Positions 35,986 to 45,423 are shown, counted from the first letter of the stretch. The stretch is 64,000 nucleotides of DNA from an uncultured Flavobacteriales bacterium (GCA_937899835.1 CALCCE010000049.1:1-64000), one strand, 5' to 3'. A program made the numbers and translations. Notes: generated by a model from the sequence alone, not told the origin.

Positions 35986-37323
35986 ATGGCAGGAAGCATC
36001 GCCATTTTGGGAGCTGGAGAAAGCGGGGTAGGATCCGCCATTCTGGCGCAAAAAAAAGGATTCGACGTGTTGGTTTCCGACAAGGGAACCATAGCGGAGA
36101 AATACAAGAACGTTCTTTTAGAGTATGAAATCCGGTTTGAGGAAGGAAAGCATTCCGAAGCACTCATCCTGGAAGCCGAAGAGGTGATCAAGAGTCCTGG
36201 TATTCCCGACGAGGTGCCGCTGATAAAGCAGCTACACGCCCAAGGAACACCGGTGATCTCTGAGATCGAATTTGCCGGCCGCTATACCGAAGCCCACATC
36301 ACGGGCATCACGGGAAGCAACGGCAAAACCACTACCACACTGCTCACGCACCACATTTTGTCCAAAGCAGGACTCAATGTAGGCGTAGCGGGAAACGTTG
36401 GGCAAAGTTTTGCCTGGCAGGTAGCAGAAACCGAGCGTGACTATTACGTGCTCGAACTCAGCAGCTTTCAATTGGATGGGATGTACGATTTCCGATGCAA
36501 CACGGCGGTGTTGCTCAACATTACCCCCGACCACTTGGATCGTTATGGCAACGATTTTTCGCGCTATGCAGCCGCAAAGTTTCGCATTCTGCAAAACCAG
36601 CGGCCGGAAGATGCATTCGTGTATTGCCTCGACGATAAGGTGATCGAACAGGGAATGAAACAACGGAAAGTCGTTGCAAGGCACTTTCCCTTCTCGCTCG
36701 ACCATGAGGTGGAGACCGGAGCTTATGTAGCACACGACCAACTAAATATATCGACCAATAACCAAACCTTTACCATGTCAATCAGGGACTTAGCCCTTCA
36801 GGGCAAACACAACTTGCACGATACCATGGCTGCCGGCATATCGGGCCGCATCCTGGAACTGCGCAAAGACGTCATCCGCGACAGTCTTTCGGATTTTCAG
36901 AATGTAGAACACCGCCTGGAATTCGTCACCAAAGTACACGGCATTTCATTCGTCAACGACAGCAAGGCAACCAACGTGAATTCCACCTGGTATGCCCTCG
37001 AATCTGTTAACAATCCGGTGATCTGGATCGTGGGCGGAGTCGACAAAGGCAACGACTACGGTCAGTTGATGGAGCTGGTCAAAGAAAATGTAAAAGCCAT
37101 CATTTGCCTGGGGCGCGACAACAGCAAACTGCACGCTGTTTTCGGAGAGGTCAAAGAGTTGGTCTTCGATGCCGGGTCGATGTACGAAGCGGTAGGCATT
37201 GCTTACCAAATCGGTGAGCGGGGCGATACTGTATTGCTCTCACCTGCTTGCGCCAGTTTCGATTTGTTCGAAAATTTTGAAGATCGCGGACGACAATTCA
37301 AAGAAGTTGTTCGCTCACTATAG
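35986..37323 (+). CDS. murD: UDP-MurNAc-L-alanine:D-glutamate ligase MurD
   Basis: About 445 residues from the ATG at 35986, two bases after mraY; the frame itself is open much further upstream inside mraY. It has the N-terminal Rossmann GAGESGVGSA, the ATP loop GITGSNGKTTTTLL, the middle-domain TPDHLDRYG, and a C-terminal domain with EHRLEF, NDSKATN, IVGGVDKGNDY and LLSPACASFD. All expected residues, including the D-Glu-binding Lys of GGVDKG, are present. So this gene is intact and can supply the activity without the extra domain gene that follows. Confidence 0.95.
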   Translation: MAGSIAILGAGESGVGSAILAQKKGFDVLVSDKGTIAEKYKNVLLEYEIRFEEGKHSEALILEAEEVIKSPGIPDEVPLIKQLHAQGTPVISEIEFAGRYTEAHITGITGSNGKTTTTLLTHHILSKAGLNVGVAGNVGQSFAWQVAETERDYYVLELSSFQLDGMYDFRCNTAVLLNITPDHLDRYGNDFSRYAAAKFRILQNQRPEDAFVYCLDDKVIEQGMKQRKVVARHFPFSLDHEVETGAYVAHDQLNISTNNQTFTMSIRDLALQGKHNLHDTMAAGISGRILELRKDVIRDSLSDFQNVEHRLEFVTKVHGISFVNDSKATNVNSTWYALESVNNPVIWIVGGVDKGNDYGQLMELVKENVKAIICLGRDNSKLHAVFGEVKELVFDAGSMYEAVGIAYQIGERGDTVLLSPACASFDLFENFEDRGRQFKEVVRSL

Positions 37324-37417
37324 CATACCACCACCACGCGATACCAAACCACACAGCCAAACCACACACTATACCAAACCAAAACGCACAAATTAAATTG
37401 AACCTAAACTAAAACGC
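37324..37417 (+). other. C/A-rich leader between murD and the orphan MurD domain gene
   Basis: A 94-bp non-coding stretch, very poor in G, with repeated ACCA/ACCACA strings and two copies of TATACCAAACCA-like sequence. It is the largest gap between genes from mraZ to ftsZ; the next largest is 39 bp. It has no hairpin and no clear -7 box. An unstructured leader that helps ribosomes load is possible. Confidence 0.5.
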
Positions 37418-37936
37418 ATGGAGTACAATGACCCAATTAACGTGAAGCGTACGGTAGCAGAAAACAAACTGGTACAGGCACGCCGTAAGAGTTTAGAGGA
37501 GTTTGGCAACATCGAGCACCGTTTAGAGCTGGTGGATGTGATCAACGGGGTAGACTACATCAATGATTCGAAAGCCACCGATGTCAACTCTACCTGGTAT
37601 TCCCTTTATTACATGAACCAACCGGTCGTTTGGATCATTGGGAATTCTGAATTGGAAACCGATTACTCGCTGTTCTCAGAGATTGCAATGGATAAGGTAA
37701 AGGCCATTGTTTGCCTGGGCGGCAGAAACGTGTTGATCAACAATGCCCTCCAAGGGAAAGTAGATACCATCACCGATGCTCATGATTTGGATGAGGCGGT
37801 TCGTTTGGCCAATTCACATACCGAAGAAGGAGACGTGGTGTTGTTTTCACCCGCTTGCTCCAGCTTCGACCTCTTTCAAAACTACAAAGACCGTGGGCAG
37901 CAGTTTCGCAAGTCGGTGAGCGATTTGAGGAAATAA
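37418..37936 (+). CDS. Stand-alone MurD C-terminal domain (paralogue of MurD domain 3)
   Basis: A 172-residue protein whose residues 25-171 align along the whole C-terminal domain of the adjacent MurD, with roughly half the positions identical by eye. EHRLE (33-37), NDSKATD (49-55) and FSPACSSFDLFQNYKDRG (143-160) are kept. The IVGGVDKG motif has become IIGNSELE, losing the D-glutamate-binding Lys, and the ATP-loop and UDP-binding domains are absent altogether. The first 24 residues (MEYNDPINVKRTVAENKLVQARRK) resemble nothing in MurD. It cannot be a ligase by itself. A regulator or partner of MurD or another Mur ligase is possible. It has a clean start and stop and sits 19 bp before ftsW, so it is not obvious debris. 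Confidence 0.85.
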   Translation: MEYNDPINVKRTVAENKLVQARRKSLEEFGNIEHRLELVDVINGVDYINDSKATDVNSTWYSLYYMNQPVVWIIGNSELETDYSLFSEIAMDKVKAIVCLGGRNVLINNALQGKVDTITDAHDLDEAVRLANSHTEEGDVVLFSPACSSFDLFQNYKDRGQQFRKSVSDLRK

Positions 37937-37955
37937 AACCTGCTTTAGATCGGGC

Positions 37956-39122
37956 ATGGAAACGCTTTACAAACATATTAAAGGAGACAAAGCCATTTGG
38001 TTGGTCGTGCTGTTCCTGGCCATCGCGTCAACGCTGTTGGTCTACAGTTCAATCGTTACCCTGGCTTACCGTCACCATGGGGGAAATACTTTTTTCTACC
38101 TCCTGCGGCACGGTTTCTTTGTGTTTGCCGGAGTAGGGATTATCTACCTCGTCCATCGGATGAAGTATACCTACTTTTCGCGTTTGGCGCAGTTGGCATT
38201 GTACGCCTCCGGGCCGCTCTTGCTCATCACGCTGCTTTTTGGTGTCACCATCAACGGGGCCGCGCGTTGGCTCAACATTCCCATCATCAACCAGACTTTC
38301 CAAACTTCGGATTTTGCGAAACTGGCCTTGATGATGTTTCTCGCGCGGCGCATTTCGCAGAAGCAACCCGTTATCAACGATTGGACGAAATCAACGGTGC
38401 AAATCATTCTGCCCATTGTAATGGTGTGTGGTTTGATTTTACCGGCGGATTTGAGCACTTCAGCTCTGGTGTTTTTCTCCAGTCTTGTGCTCATGTTTGT
38501 GGGAGGAGTGCCGAAGAAACACCTGCTTGCGCTCATCGGCATCGGCATCATTAGCCTTACGCTGGTGTATGGCGTAGGCAAAGCCTTTCCCGGTTCGTTT
38601 GATCGCTTGGACACCTGGATTTCTCGTATCGAAAACTTTGGTGAGGGCGATAGTAAAGGCAACTACCAGATTGAGCAGAGTAAGATTGCAGCTGCCACCG
38701 GTGGATTTACTGGAAAGGGACCAGGAAACAGCACCCAAAGGCACTTTTTGCCGCACCCTTATTCCGATTTCATTTTTGCCATTGTGTTGGAAGAATACGG
38801 ATTGATTGGAGGGCTCGGGATGTTGTTGCTCTACCTGATCTTGTTTTTCCGGTGTGTGAAAATCGTGAATACCTGCCCCAAACACTTTGGGGCTTTGCTG
38901 GTTTTCGGCATCAGCTTCATGCTGGTGCTTCAGGCTTTTATCAACATGGGAGTAGCGGTAGACATCTTACCGGTAACCGGGCAGCCTTTGCCGCTGGTGA
39001 GTATGGGCGGAACCTCAATTTGGTTCACCTGTATTTCCATGGGTATCATTTTAAGCGTGAGCCGTAGCCTCGAACTGGAAACGGAAAACGTTAAATCTGG
39101 AAAGAACAATGTCGTCACCTAA
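37956..39122 (+). CDS. ftsW: Septal peptidoglycan polymerase FtsW (SEDS family)
   Basis: A 388-residue protein with about ten membrane helices. Typical SEDS segments are NGAARWLNIP (first loop), FQTSDFAKLALM, LPADLSTSALVFFSS, the large loop GEGDSKGNYQIEQSKIAAATGGFTGKGPGN, PHPYSDFIFAIVLEEYG and PLVSMGGTSIWFTC. It polymerises glycan strands with FtsI. It overlaps murG by 14 bp. Confidence 0.95.
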   Translation: METLYKHIKGDKAIWLVVLFLAIASTLLVYSSIVTLAYRHHGGNTFFYLLRHGFFVFAGVGIIYLVHRMKYTYFSRLAQLALYASGPLLLITLLFGVTINGAARWLNIPIINQTFQTSDFAKLALMMFLARRISQKQPVINDWTKSTVQIILPIVMVCGLILPADLSTSALVFFSSLVLMFVGGVPKKHLLALIGIGIISLTLVYGVGKAFPGSFDRLDTWISRIENFGEGDSKGNYQIEQSKIAAATGGFTGKGPGNSTQRHFLPHPYSDFIFAIVLEEYGLIGGLGMLLLYLILFFRCVKIVNTCPKHFGALLVFGISFMLVLQAFINMGVAVDILPVTGQPLPLVSMGGTSIWFTCISMGIILSVSRSLELETENVKSGKNNVVT

Positions 39123-40212
39123 AGTCATCATCAGCGGAGGGGGAACTGGCGGACATATTTTTCCAGCCATAGCCATTGCCAATGCCCTGAAGGAAATCAA
39201 TCCTTCCACCGACATTTTGTTTGTGGGGGCCAACGGCCGTATGGAAATGGAAAAGGTGCCGGCAGCCGGCTATCCGATTGAAGGCTTGTGGATCAGTGGC
39301 TTGCAACGCAAGTTGACCTTGAAAAACCTTGCTTTCCCTTTCAAATTGATGAGCAGCCTGATGCGTTCAGGGGCCATCATCAACCGCTTTCAACCCGATG
39401 TGGCGGTAGGCGTGGGCGGTTTTGCCAGTGGGCCATTGCTGAAAATGGCTACCCGCAAAAAGGTGCCTACCCTAATTCAGGAACAAAACTCTTATCCGGG
39501 CATCACCAATAAATTGCTCGGTGGTAAAGTGAAAAAGGTGTGCGTAGCCTATGATGGCATGGAACGCTTTTTTCCGAAAGAAAAAATCATCCTTACCGGC
39601 AATCCGGTGCGCAAGGAAGTAGTGATGCTCGAAGGCAAGCGGCAGCGGGCCCTGGAGCATTTCCATTTGCAAGCCGACCGGAAAACTTTGCTGGTGATCG
39701 GCGGAAGCCTTGGAGCACGCTCCATCAACGAGGCCATTCGCCCTTGCCTGGAAACCTTTCGACAGCGCAACATTCAGTTGATCTGGCAAACCGGCAAAAA
39801 CTACGTGGAAGAAGCCCGTGTGGCGACTGCCGGATTGGAAGAGTCGGGCATCAAAGCCCACACCTTCATCGAAAAGATGGACTATGCCTATGCCGCTGCT
39901 GATTTGGTGGTGAGCCGGGCCGGAGCCATTGCGGTGTCCGAATTGTGCCTTACGGCCAAACCCTGTGTGTTGGTGCCCTTTCCCTATGCTGCGGAAGATC
40001 ACCAAACCAAAAACGCCATGGCCCTGGTGAACCACCATGCGGCCTTGCTGGTGAAAGATACCGATGCCGGAGAGCAATTGGGCCCTTTGGTTTTAGACCT
40101 GATGGAAAACGACGAAAAACGCGATAAACTGGCGGCCCAAATTTCCGGTCTTGGATTCGAAGATTCGGCTCGGGTAATTGCCAATGAAGTATTGAAATTG
40201 ATTGAGGAATAA
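39109..40212 (+). CDS. murG: UDP-GlcNAc:lipid I N-acetylglucosaminyltransferase MurG
   Basis: A 367-residue GT-B enzyme with the glycine loop ISGGGTGGHIFPAIAIA, the second loop VGVGGFASGP, and the UDP-GlcNAc site VVSRAGAIAVSELCLTAKPCVLVPFPYAAEDHQTKNA. It adds GlcNAc to lipid I on the inner face of the membrane. Its stop is immediately followed by the murC start. Confidence 0.96.
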   Translation: MSSPKVIISGGGTGGHIFPAIAIANALKEINPSTDILFVGANGRMEMEKVPAAGYPIEGLWISGLQRKLTLKNLAFPFKLMSSLMRSGAIINRFQPDVAVGVGGFASGPLLKMATRKKVPTLIQEQNSYPGITNKLLGGKVKKVCVAYDGMERFFPKEKIILTGNPVRKEVVMLEGKRQRALEHFHLQADRKTLLVIGGSLGARSINEAIRPCLETFRQRNIQLIWQTGKNYVEEARVATAGLEESGIKAHTFIEKMDYAYAAADLVVSRAGAIAVSELCLTAKPCVLVPFPYAAEDHQTKNAMALVNHHAALLVKDTDAGEQLGPLVLDLMENDEKRDKLAAQISGLGFEDSARVIANEVLKLIEE

Positions 40213-41583
40213 ATGGACCTGAAACAGGTACATAACGTGTATTTTATTGGAATTGGCGGCATTGGCATGAGCGCCCTGGCTCGCTATTTCCATCGTCTGG
40301 GTTGCCAGGTAAGCGGTTACGACAAAACCGAAACCGCCCTTACCCGTTCCCTGGAGGAAGAAGGCATGCGCATTCATTATGTAGAAGACCTCGATCAGTT
40401 GCCTGAAGCCGTGGATTTGGTGGTGTATACGCCCGCTGTGCCGGCCCAACATCAGGAATTGAAATTCTACCAAAACAGCGAAACGCCGGTCGTGAAACGC
40501 TCTCAGGTGTTGGGTTGGATTTCGCAACAAAATTATACGGTGGCCGTGGCCGGAACCCACGGCAAAACCACCACGTCTTCTATGATCGCCCACATTTTGC
40601 ACCACGCTAAAGTGGATTGCACGGCCTTTGTGGGCGGCATTACCCGGAACTACAATACCAACCTTGTGGTGTCTGAAACAGCCCAGGCTACCGTGGTAGA
40701 GGCCGATGAGTTCGACCGTAGTTTCCTCACCCTGCATCCCCATGTAGCGGTGGTCACCTCCATGGATGCCGATCATTTGGACATCTATGGCGATCACCAG
40801 TATTTACTGGAATCGTTTGATCTGTTTGCGCAACAAGTGCAGGACGGTGGATTGCTCGTTTACCGGAAAGGCTTGAAATTCAATACCGATTTCCAATACC
40901 GTTCATGGACCTATGCAGTGGAAGAAGTGGCTGACTATCAAGCCAATGGGGTAGGGGTAGTGGACGGTCATTTTGTGTTTAATGTAGCCGGTCCGCACGA
41001 AAACCTACAAAACCTGCGTTTAGCTTTACCCGGGCGGCACAACGTAGAAAATGCCCTTGCGGCCATTGCTGTTGCCTACGAATTCGGATTAGAAGGTCCG
41101 ATCATCCGGGAAGCCATTGAAAGTTATGAAGGCGTTAAACGCCGTTTCGAATACGTTCTAAAGCGGGACGACCTGGTGGTGATTGACGATTACGCCCACC
41201 ATCCGGAAGAATTAAAAGCAACCATAAGTTCGGTTCGGGAGTTGTATCCCAACCGGAAAATCACCGGGGTTTTCCAACCCCACCTTTACAGCCGCACCCG
41301 CGATTTTGAAGAAGAATTCGCCCAGAGCCTTGCCTTGCTCGATGAGTTGATCCTGCTGGAAATTTATCCTGCCCGGGAATTGCCCATCGAAGGGGTGACT
41401 TCGGCCAAACTGCTGGAAAAAGTACCACTCGATCATAAATCACTGTCGAACAAAGCCAACCTGGTCAATCATCTGGCCGATCAGGAACTGGAAGTTTTAT
41501 TAATGCTCGGAGCCGGAGACATCGACACCTTGATTCAACCGGTGCGCGATATGCTGACTGAAAAACAAAAAGCCAACACATGA
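40213..41583 (+). CDS. murC: UDP-MurNAc:L-alanine ligase MurC
   Basis: A 456-residue Mur ligase with the N-terminal FIGIGGIGMSALARYF, the ATP loop AVAGTHGKTTTSSMIAHIL, the middle-domain EADEFDRSFL and SMDADHLDIYG, and the C-terminal DDYAHHPEELKATI. It adds the first amino acid of the stem peptide. It overlaps ftsQ by 4 bp (ATGA). Confidence 0.96.
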   Translation: MDLKQVHNVYFIGIGGIGMSALARYFHRLGCQVSGYDKTETALTRSLEEEGMRIHYVEDLDQLPEAVDLVVYTPAVPAQHQELKFYQNSETPVVKRSQVLGWISQQNYTVAVAGTHGKTTTSSMIAHILHHAKVDCTAFVGGITRNYNTNLVVSETAQATVVEADEFDRSFLTLHPHVAVVTSMDADHLDIYGDHQYLLESFDLFAQQVQDGGLLVYRKGLKFNTDFQYRSWTYAVEEVADYQANGVGVVDGHFVFNVAGPHENLQNLRLALPGRHNVENALAAIAVAYEFGLEGPIIREAIESYEGVKRRFEYVLKRDDLVVIDDYAHHPEELKATISSVRELYPNRKITGVFQPHLYSRTRDFEEEFAQSLALLDELILLEIYPARELPIEGVTSAKLLEKVPLDHKSLSNKANLVNHLADQELEVLLMLGAGDIDTLIQPVRDMLTEKQKANT

Positions 41584-42374
41584 ACTGGTTAAAAAATAGC
41601 ATCTATTGGGTGCTGGCCCTTTTGGGACTCGCCGTAGTGTTGGGTTTTGTGCGCAGCGAGCAACAGCGCATGAGCTGCCAGGGCATCGAGATTGACATTG
41701 ATCACAATGCTTCGGGCAACCGATTTGTGAGTGAGGAGGGCATTCGTGAACTCATCAGCGATTTGGGTTATAATGATTCTTCGCTGCTTTCTGACATCGA
41801 CATTCAGCAACTCGAAAACCGACTCAACAACAATCCTTCGATTTTAAAGGCGGATGCTTATTTGAGTATTCCCGGAAAATTGTTGGTGGACATCGACCAA
41901 CGGAAACCCATTATCCGGGTGTTTAGCAACGATGGAAGCAGTTATTACATTGATGAGGAAGGGTATTTGATGCCGCTGAGTCCGGCGTATACCAGTCGAA
42001 TCTTAGTAGCCAATGGGGCCATTTGGGCACCTTATGGCCCCAGCTCGCAAGCCGATTTGTCGCAACCGATGGCAAACGATTCGGTGATGGCCAATGACTT
42101 GCTGCGGGATTTTTACAAAGTGGGCATGGCTGTTCAAAACAATCCGTTTTGGCAGGCACAAATCAACCAGGTGTTTCGCAACGATCTAGGGGATTTGGAA
42201 CTCATACCGCGGGTGGGCAACCACCGCATCATCATCGGCACGGCCGATAACCTGGATCAGAAGCTGAAAAAGCTGATGATCTTTTACGAAAAAGGATTGT
42301 CAAAAACCGGATGGAACGAATATTCGGTCATCAATCTGAAGTTTCACAACCAAGTAGTTTGTACCAAAAAATAA
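41580..42374 (+). CDS. ftsQ: Division protein FtsQ/DivIB-like
   Basis: A 264-residue bitopic protein: a short cytoplasmic start, one membrane helix (about residues 7-24), then a POTRA-like domain and the beta domain (IDQRKPIIRVFSNDGSSYYIDEEGYLMPLS). Family resemblance is modest, but size, topology and position between murC and ftsA make the assignment reasonable. It would link FtsL and FtsI-FtsW in the divisome. Confidence 0.85.
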   Translation: MNWLKNSIYWVLALLGLAVVLGFVRSEQQRMSCQGIEIDIDHNASGNRFVSEEGIRELISDLGYNDSSLLSDIDIQQLENRLNNNPSILKADAYLSIPGKLLVDIDQRKPIIRVFSNDGSSYYIDEEGYLMPLSPAYTSRILVANGAIWAPYGPSSQADLSQPMANDSVMANDLLRDFYKVGMAVQNNPFWQAQINQVFRNDLGDLELIPRVGNHRIIIGTADNLDQKLKKLMIFYEKGLSKTGWNEYSVINLKFHNQVVCTKK

Positions 42375-42378
42375 TAGC

Positions 42379-43647
42379 ATGGAATCATCCGAGATCATAG
42401 TAGGATTGGACATCGGAACTACCAAGATTGCCGCCCTGGTGGGCCGCAAGAACGAGTTCGGTAAACTCGAAATTCTTGGCATGGGCAAGTCCGATTCGGT
42501 CGGAGTTACCCGTGGAGTGGTGTCGCACATTACACCTACCGTGCAGGCCATTCAACGCGCTGTAGAAGAAGCCGAAAACAAGGCTGGGGTAGAAATCAAT
42601 GTGGTGAATGTGGGCATTGCCGGCCAGCACATCAAAAGCCTGCAACACCGGGGCATTCGCATGCGCAACAGCCTCGACGATGAAATTTCGCATGGCGACA
42701 TCGATGCGTTGGTGGAAGACATGTACAAACTGGTGATGCTTCCCGGTGAGGAAATCATTCACGTGTTACCCCAGGAATACATTGTGGACAACGAGCAGGG
42801 CATCAAAGACCCGATCGGCATGTCGGGCATTCGCCTGGAAGCCAACTTTCACATCATTACCGGACAAATTGCTGCGGCCAAAAACATTTACAAATGTGTG
42901 CGCAAAGCCGGTTTGGAAGTAGCAGAATTGACTTTAGAGCCCTTAGCTTCCTCGGAGGCGGTATTGAGTGAAGAAGAAAAAGAAGCCGGAGTGGTGTTGG
43001 TCGATATCGGAGGTGGTACTACCGACATCGCCATTTTCCAGGATGGCATTATTCGCCACACTGCCGTGATTCCTTTTGGTGGCAATATCATTACCGAAGA
43101 CATCAAAGAAGGGTGCACCATTATCAAGAAGCAGGCAGAGCTGCTGAAGGTGAAATTTGGCTCTGCCCTGGCCAGCGAAAACCTCGAAAACGACATTGTG
43201 GCCATCCCTGGATTGCGCGGTCGTGAGCCGAAAGAAATCTCGATCCGCAACCTGGCCCACATCATTCAGGCCCGCATGGAGGAGATCATCGAGCAGGTGT
43301 ACTACGAAATTAAAAACTCAGGCTACGAAAAGAAACTCATCGCCGGCCTGGTGGTGACGGGTGGTGGATCGCAGTTGCGCCACATCACCCAATTGTTTGA
43401 ATACATGACCGGCATGGATACCCGCATTGGTTATCCTACCGAGCACCTGGCGGCAGGCACCGAAGAAGTGGCCAGCCCGATGTATTCTACCGGGGTGGGC
43501 CTTGTGATCAAAGGCTTTGAATTGCAGGAAAAAATGAAGGCCCGCAACGTGAGCGTAACGACCCATACCCGGAAAACGAAAGGAAGTTTTTTCGATAAAA
43601 TCTTTGCGAAGAGCAAAGAGTGGTTCGAAGAAGATCCGGAAGCTTAA
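42379..43647 (+). CDS. ftsA: Cell division actin homologue FtsA
   Basis: A 422-residue actin-fold ATPase with phosphate 1 IVGLDIGTTKIAALVG, the SHS2 domain (about 80-165), phosphate 2 GVVLVDIGGGTTDIAIF and the adenosine segment GLVVTGGGSQL. The C-terminus ends with a basic/aromatic stretch (TRKTKGSFFDKIFAKSKEWF) suited to membrane binding. It tethers FtsZ filaments to the membrane. Confidence 0.96.
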   Translation: MESSEIIVGLDIGTTKIAALVGRKNEFGKLEILGMGKSDSVGVTRGVVSHITPTVQAIQRAVEEAENKAGVEINVVNVGIAGQHIKSLQHRGIRMRNSLDDEISHGDIDALVEDMYKLVMLPGEEIIHVLPQEYIVDNEQGIKDPIGMSGIRLEANFHIITGQIAAAKNIYKCVRKAGLEVAELTLEPLASSEAVLSEEEKEAGVVLVDIGGGTTDIAIFQDGIIRHTAVIPFGGNIITEDIKEGCTIIKKQAELLKVKFGSALASENLENDIVAIPGLRGREPKEISIRNLAHIIQARMEEIIEQVYYEIKNSGYEKKLIAGLVVTGGGSQLRHITQLFEYMTGMDTRIGYPTEHLAAGTEEVASPMYSTGVGLVIKGFELQEKMKARNVSVTTHTRKTKGSFFDKIFAKSKEWFEEDPEA

Positions 43648-43686
43648 ATTTGCAACCAACCAGTAGATAACTAAATACTTTTTGTC

Positions 43687-45372
43687 ATGAAATTTGACTT
43701 ACCAAAAGACGCCTCCTCGATCATTAAGGTGATTGGTGTGGGCGGTGGGGGCAGCAATGCTGTGAACCACATGTTCCGTCAAGGCATTAAAGGAGTAGAC
43801 TTCATGATCTGCAACACAGATCAGCAAGCGCTCGATACCAGCCCGGTTCCCCACAAAATTGCCCTCGGTGCCAGCCTCACCGAAGGTCGTGGTGCAGGTT
43901 CTTTGCCCGAAGTAGGCAAAAATGCTGCGCTCGAAGACATTGAAGACATTCGCACACTGCTCGAAGCAGGTACCAAGATGGTATTCGTTACCGCGGGTAT
44001 GGGCGGTGGTACCGGTACAGGTGCTGCTCCGGTCATTGCACAAGTAGCCCGCGAATTGGGCATTCTTACCGTGGGTATCGTTACCATGCCTTTCTTCTTT
44101 GAAGGCCGCAAACGCCGGCAACAAGCTGAAGAAGGCATCAACGCTATTCGTCAGGCAGTAGATACACTGCTGGTAATCAACAACGACAAATTGCGGGAAA
44201 TGTATGGCAACCTTTCGTTGGCCGATGCATTTGCCCAAGCCGATAATGTATTGACTACGGCGGCCAAAGGCATTGCCGAGATCATTACCCGTACGGGCTA
44301 CATCAACGTGGATTTCGAAGATGTGCGCACCGTGATGAAAGACAGCGGTGTGGCCATCATGGGATCGGCAGCTGCTGGTGGAGAAAACCGCGCCATGGTT
44401 GCCGTGGAACGTGCTTTGGCTTCGCCCTTGCTCAACGACAACGACATTCAGGGCGCCCGCTACGTGTTGCTCAACATTACTTTTGGCAATCAGGAAGTAC
44501 TCATGGACGAGATTTCCGATATCACCGATTATATCCAGGACGAAGCGGGCTCTACCGCTGATGTGATTTGGGGTTACGGTGTGGACGAAGAGTTGGGCGA
44601 TGAGATCAGTGTGACCATCATTGCCACTGGCTTCCAAAGCAAACAATCGGCGGATTTTGAGTGGGAAAAGCGCCCAGAGAAGAAAGTGATGAAGCTGGAG
44701 GACGAAGTGCCTTCTTCGGTTGCGAACCCACACCAACCGGTAGTGGAGCAACCTGCTGCGCCAGCTCCTGATCCGCACGAGCCTTACCTCAAGCCTGTTC
44801 AGGATACTCCCCAAGAGGAAAAGCCTGCCGAAACGCAGGGAGCTATTCCTTTTGAAATGAGTTCGCCGGCAACTCCTCCGACTCCCAAGCCAGAACCAAC
44901 ACCAGCACCGACACCGGAGCCTCCGGCCCACACGCCAGAGCCAGAAACGCACTCCTTTGAGCCTTACCTCAAATCGAGTGGCCCGGTAGAGTCAACACCA
45001 GAACAGCCACCTGCTGCAAAGCCAGAGCCCGCTCCGGTGCCACAGGAAAAGCCGGTGGCGCAAGCTCCCGCTACTCCGCAGCCTGCACCTGCTCCGACTC
45101 CTTCGGTTAGTCCTGAGGATCAACAAAAACGGGCCGGGGAGCGCATCATGCGTTTGAAAGACCTTAGCAGCAAACTGCGGACGCCTTCCGGACTTTCGGA
45201 TATGGAGAATGAACCGGCCTACAAACGCCGTCAGGTTCGCTTGGATGATGTACCACATTCTTCTGAGTCGCAAGTTTCGCGCTATACGCTTACCGAAGAA
45301 GAACTGGAAAACGGCGATAAGCAAACCGGCCTGAAGCCCAACAACAGTTTCTTGCACGACAACGTAGACTGA
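43687..45372 (+). CDS. ftsZ: Cell division tubulin homologue FtsZ
   Basis: A 561-residue protein. The GTPase core has GVGGGGSNAVNHM (near the N-terminus), the tubulin signature GMGGGTGTGAAPVIAQVA and the T7 loop region NVDFEDVRTVMKD. After about residue 330 comes a disordered linker of some 170 residues very rich in Pro, Glu and Ala, carrying two EPYLK motifs (HEPYLKPVQ and FEPYLKSSG). A Bacteroidota-type tail follows (RIMRLKDLSSKLRTPSGL... and a final NNSFLHDNVD). The linker is far longer than in E. coli. It is followed by a terminator, closing the dcw operon. Confidence 0.97.
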   Translation: MKFDLPKDASSIIKVIGVGGGGSNAVNHMFRQGIKGVDFMICNTDQQALDTSPVPHKIALGASLTEGRGAGSLPEVGKNAALEDIEDIRTLLEAGTKMVFVTAGMGGGTGTGAAPVIAQVARELGILTVGIVTMPFFFEGRKRRQQAEEGINAIRQAVDTLLVINNDKLREMYGNLSLADAFAQADNVLTTAAKGIAEIITRTGYINVDFEDVRTVMKDSGVAIMGSAAAGGENRAMVAVERALASPLLNDNDIQGARYVLLNITFGNQEVLMDEISDITDYIQDEAGSTADVIWGYGVDEELGDEISVTIIATGFQSKQSADFEWEKRPEKKVMKLEDEVPSSVANPHQPVVEQPAAPAPDPHEPYLKPVQDTPQEEKPAETQGAIPFEMSSPATPPTPKPEPTPAPTPEPPAHTPEPETHSFEPYLKSSGPVESTPEQPPAAKPEPAPVPQEKPVAQAPATPQPAPAPTPSVSPEDQQKRAGERIMRLKDLSSKLRTPSGLSDMENEPAYKRRQVRLDDVPHSSESQVSRYTLTEEELENGDKQTGLKPNNSFLHDNVD

Positions 45373-45423
45373 TAAAAAGTATAAACCGTTATCTATTGGT
45401 TATTCCCTTTCGGGGGAATGTGA

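Noticed and set aside
37418-37936. Frameshifted or broken second copy of full-length murD
   Set aside because: Upstream DNA (37324-37417) has no trace of MurD domains 1-2, the frame is clean with its own start and stop, and the first 24 residues are not MurD-like. An orphan domain fits better than a remnant.
43699-44952. Long minus-strand frame inside ftsZ
   Set aside because: Antisense shadow of ftsZ; Cys/His/Arg-rich translation without any domain.
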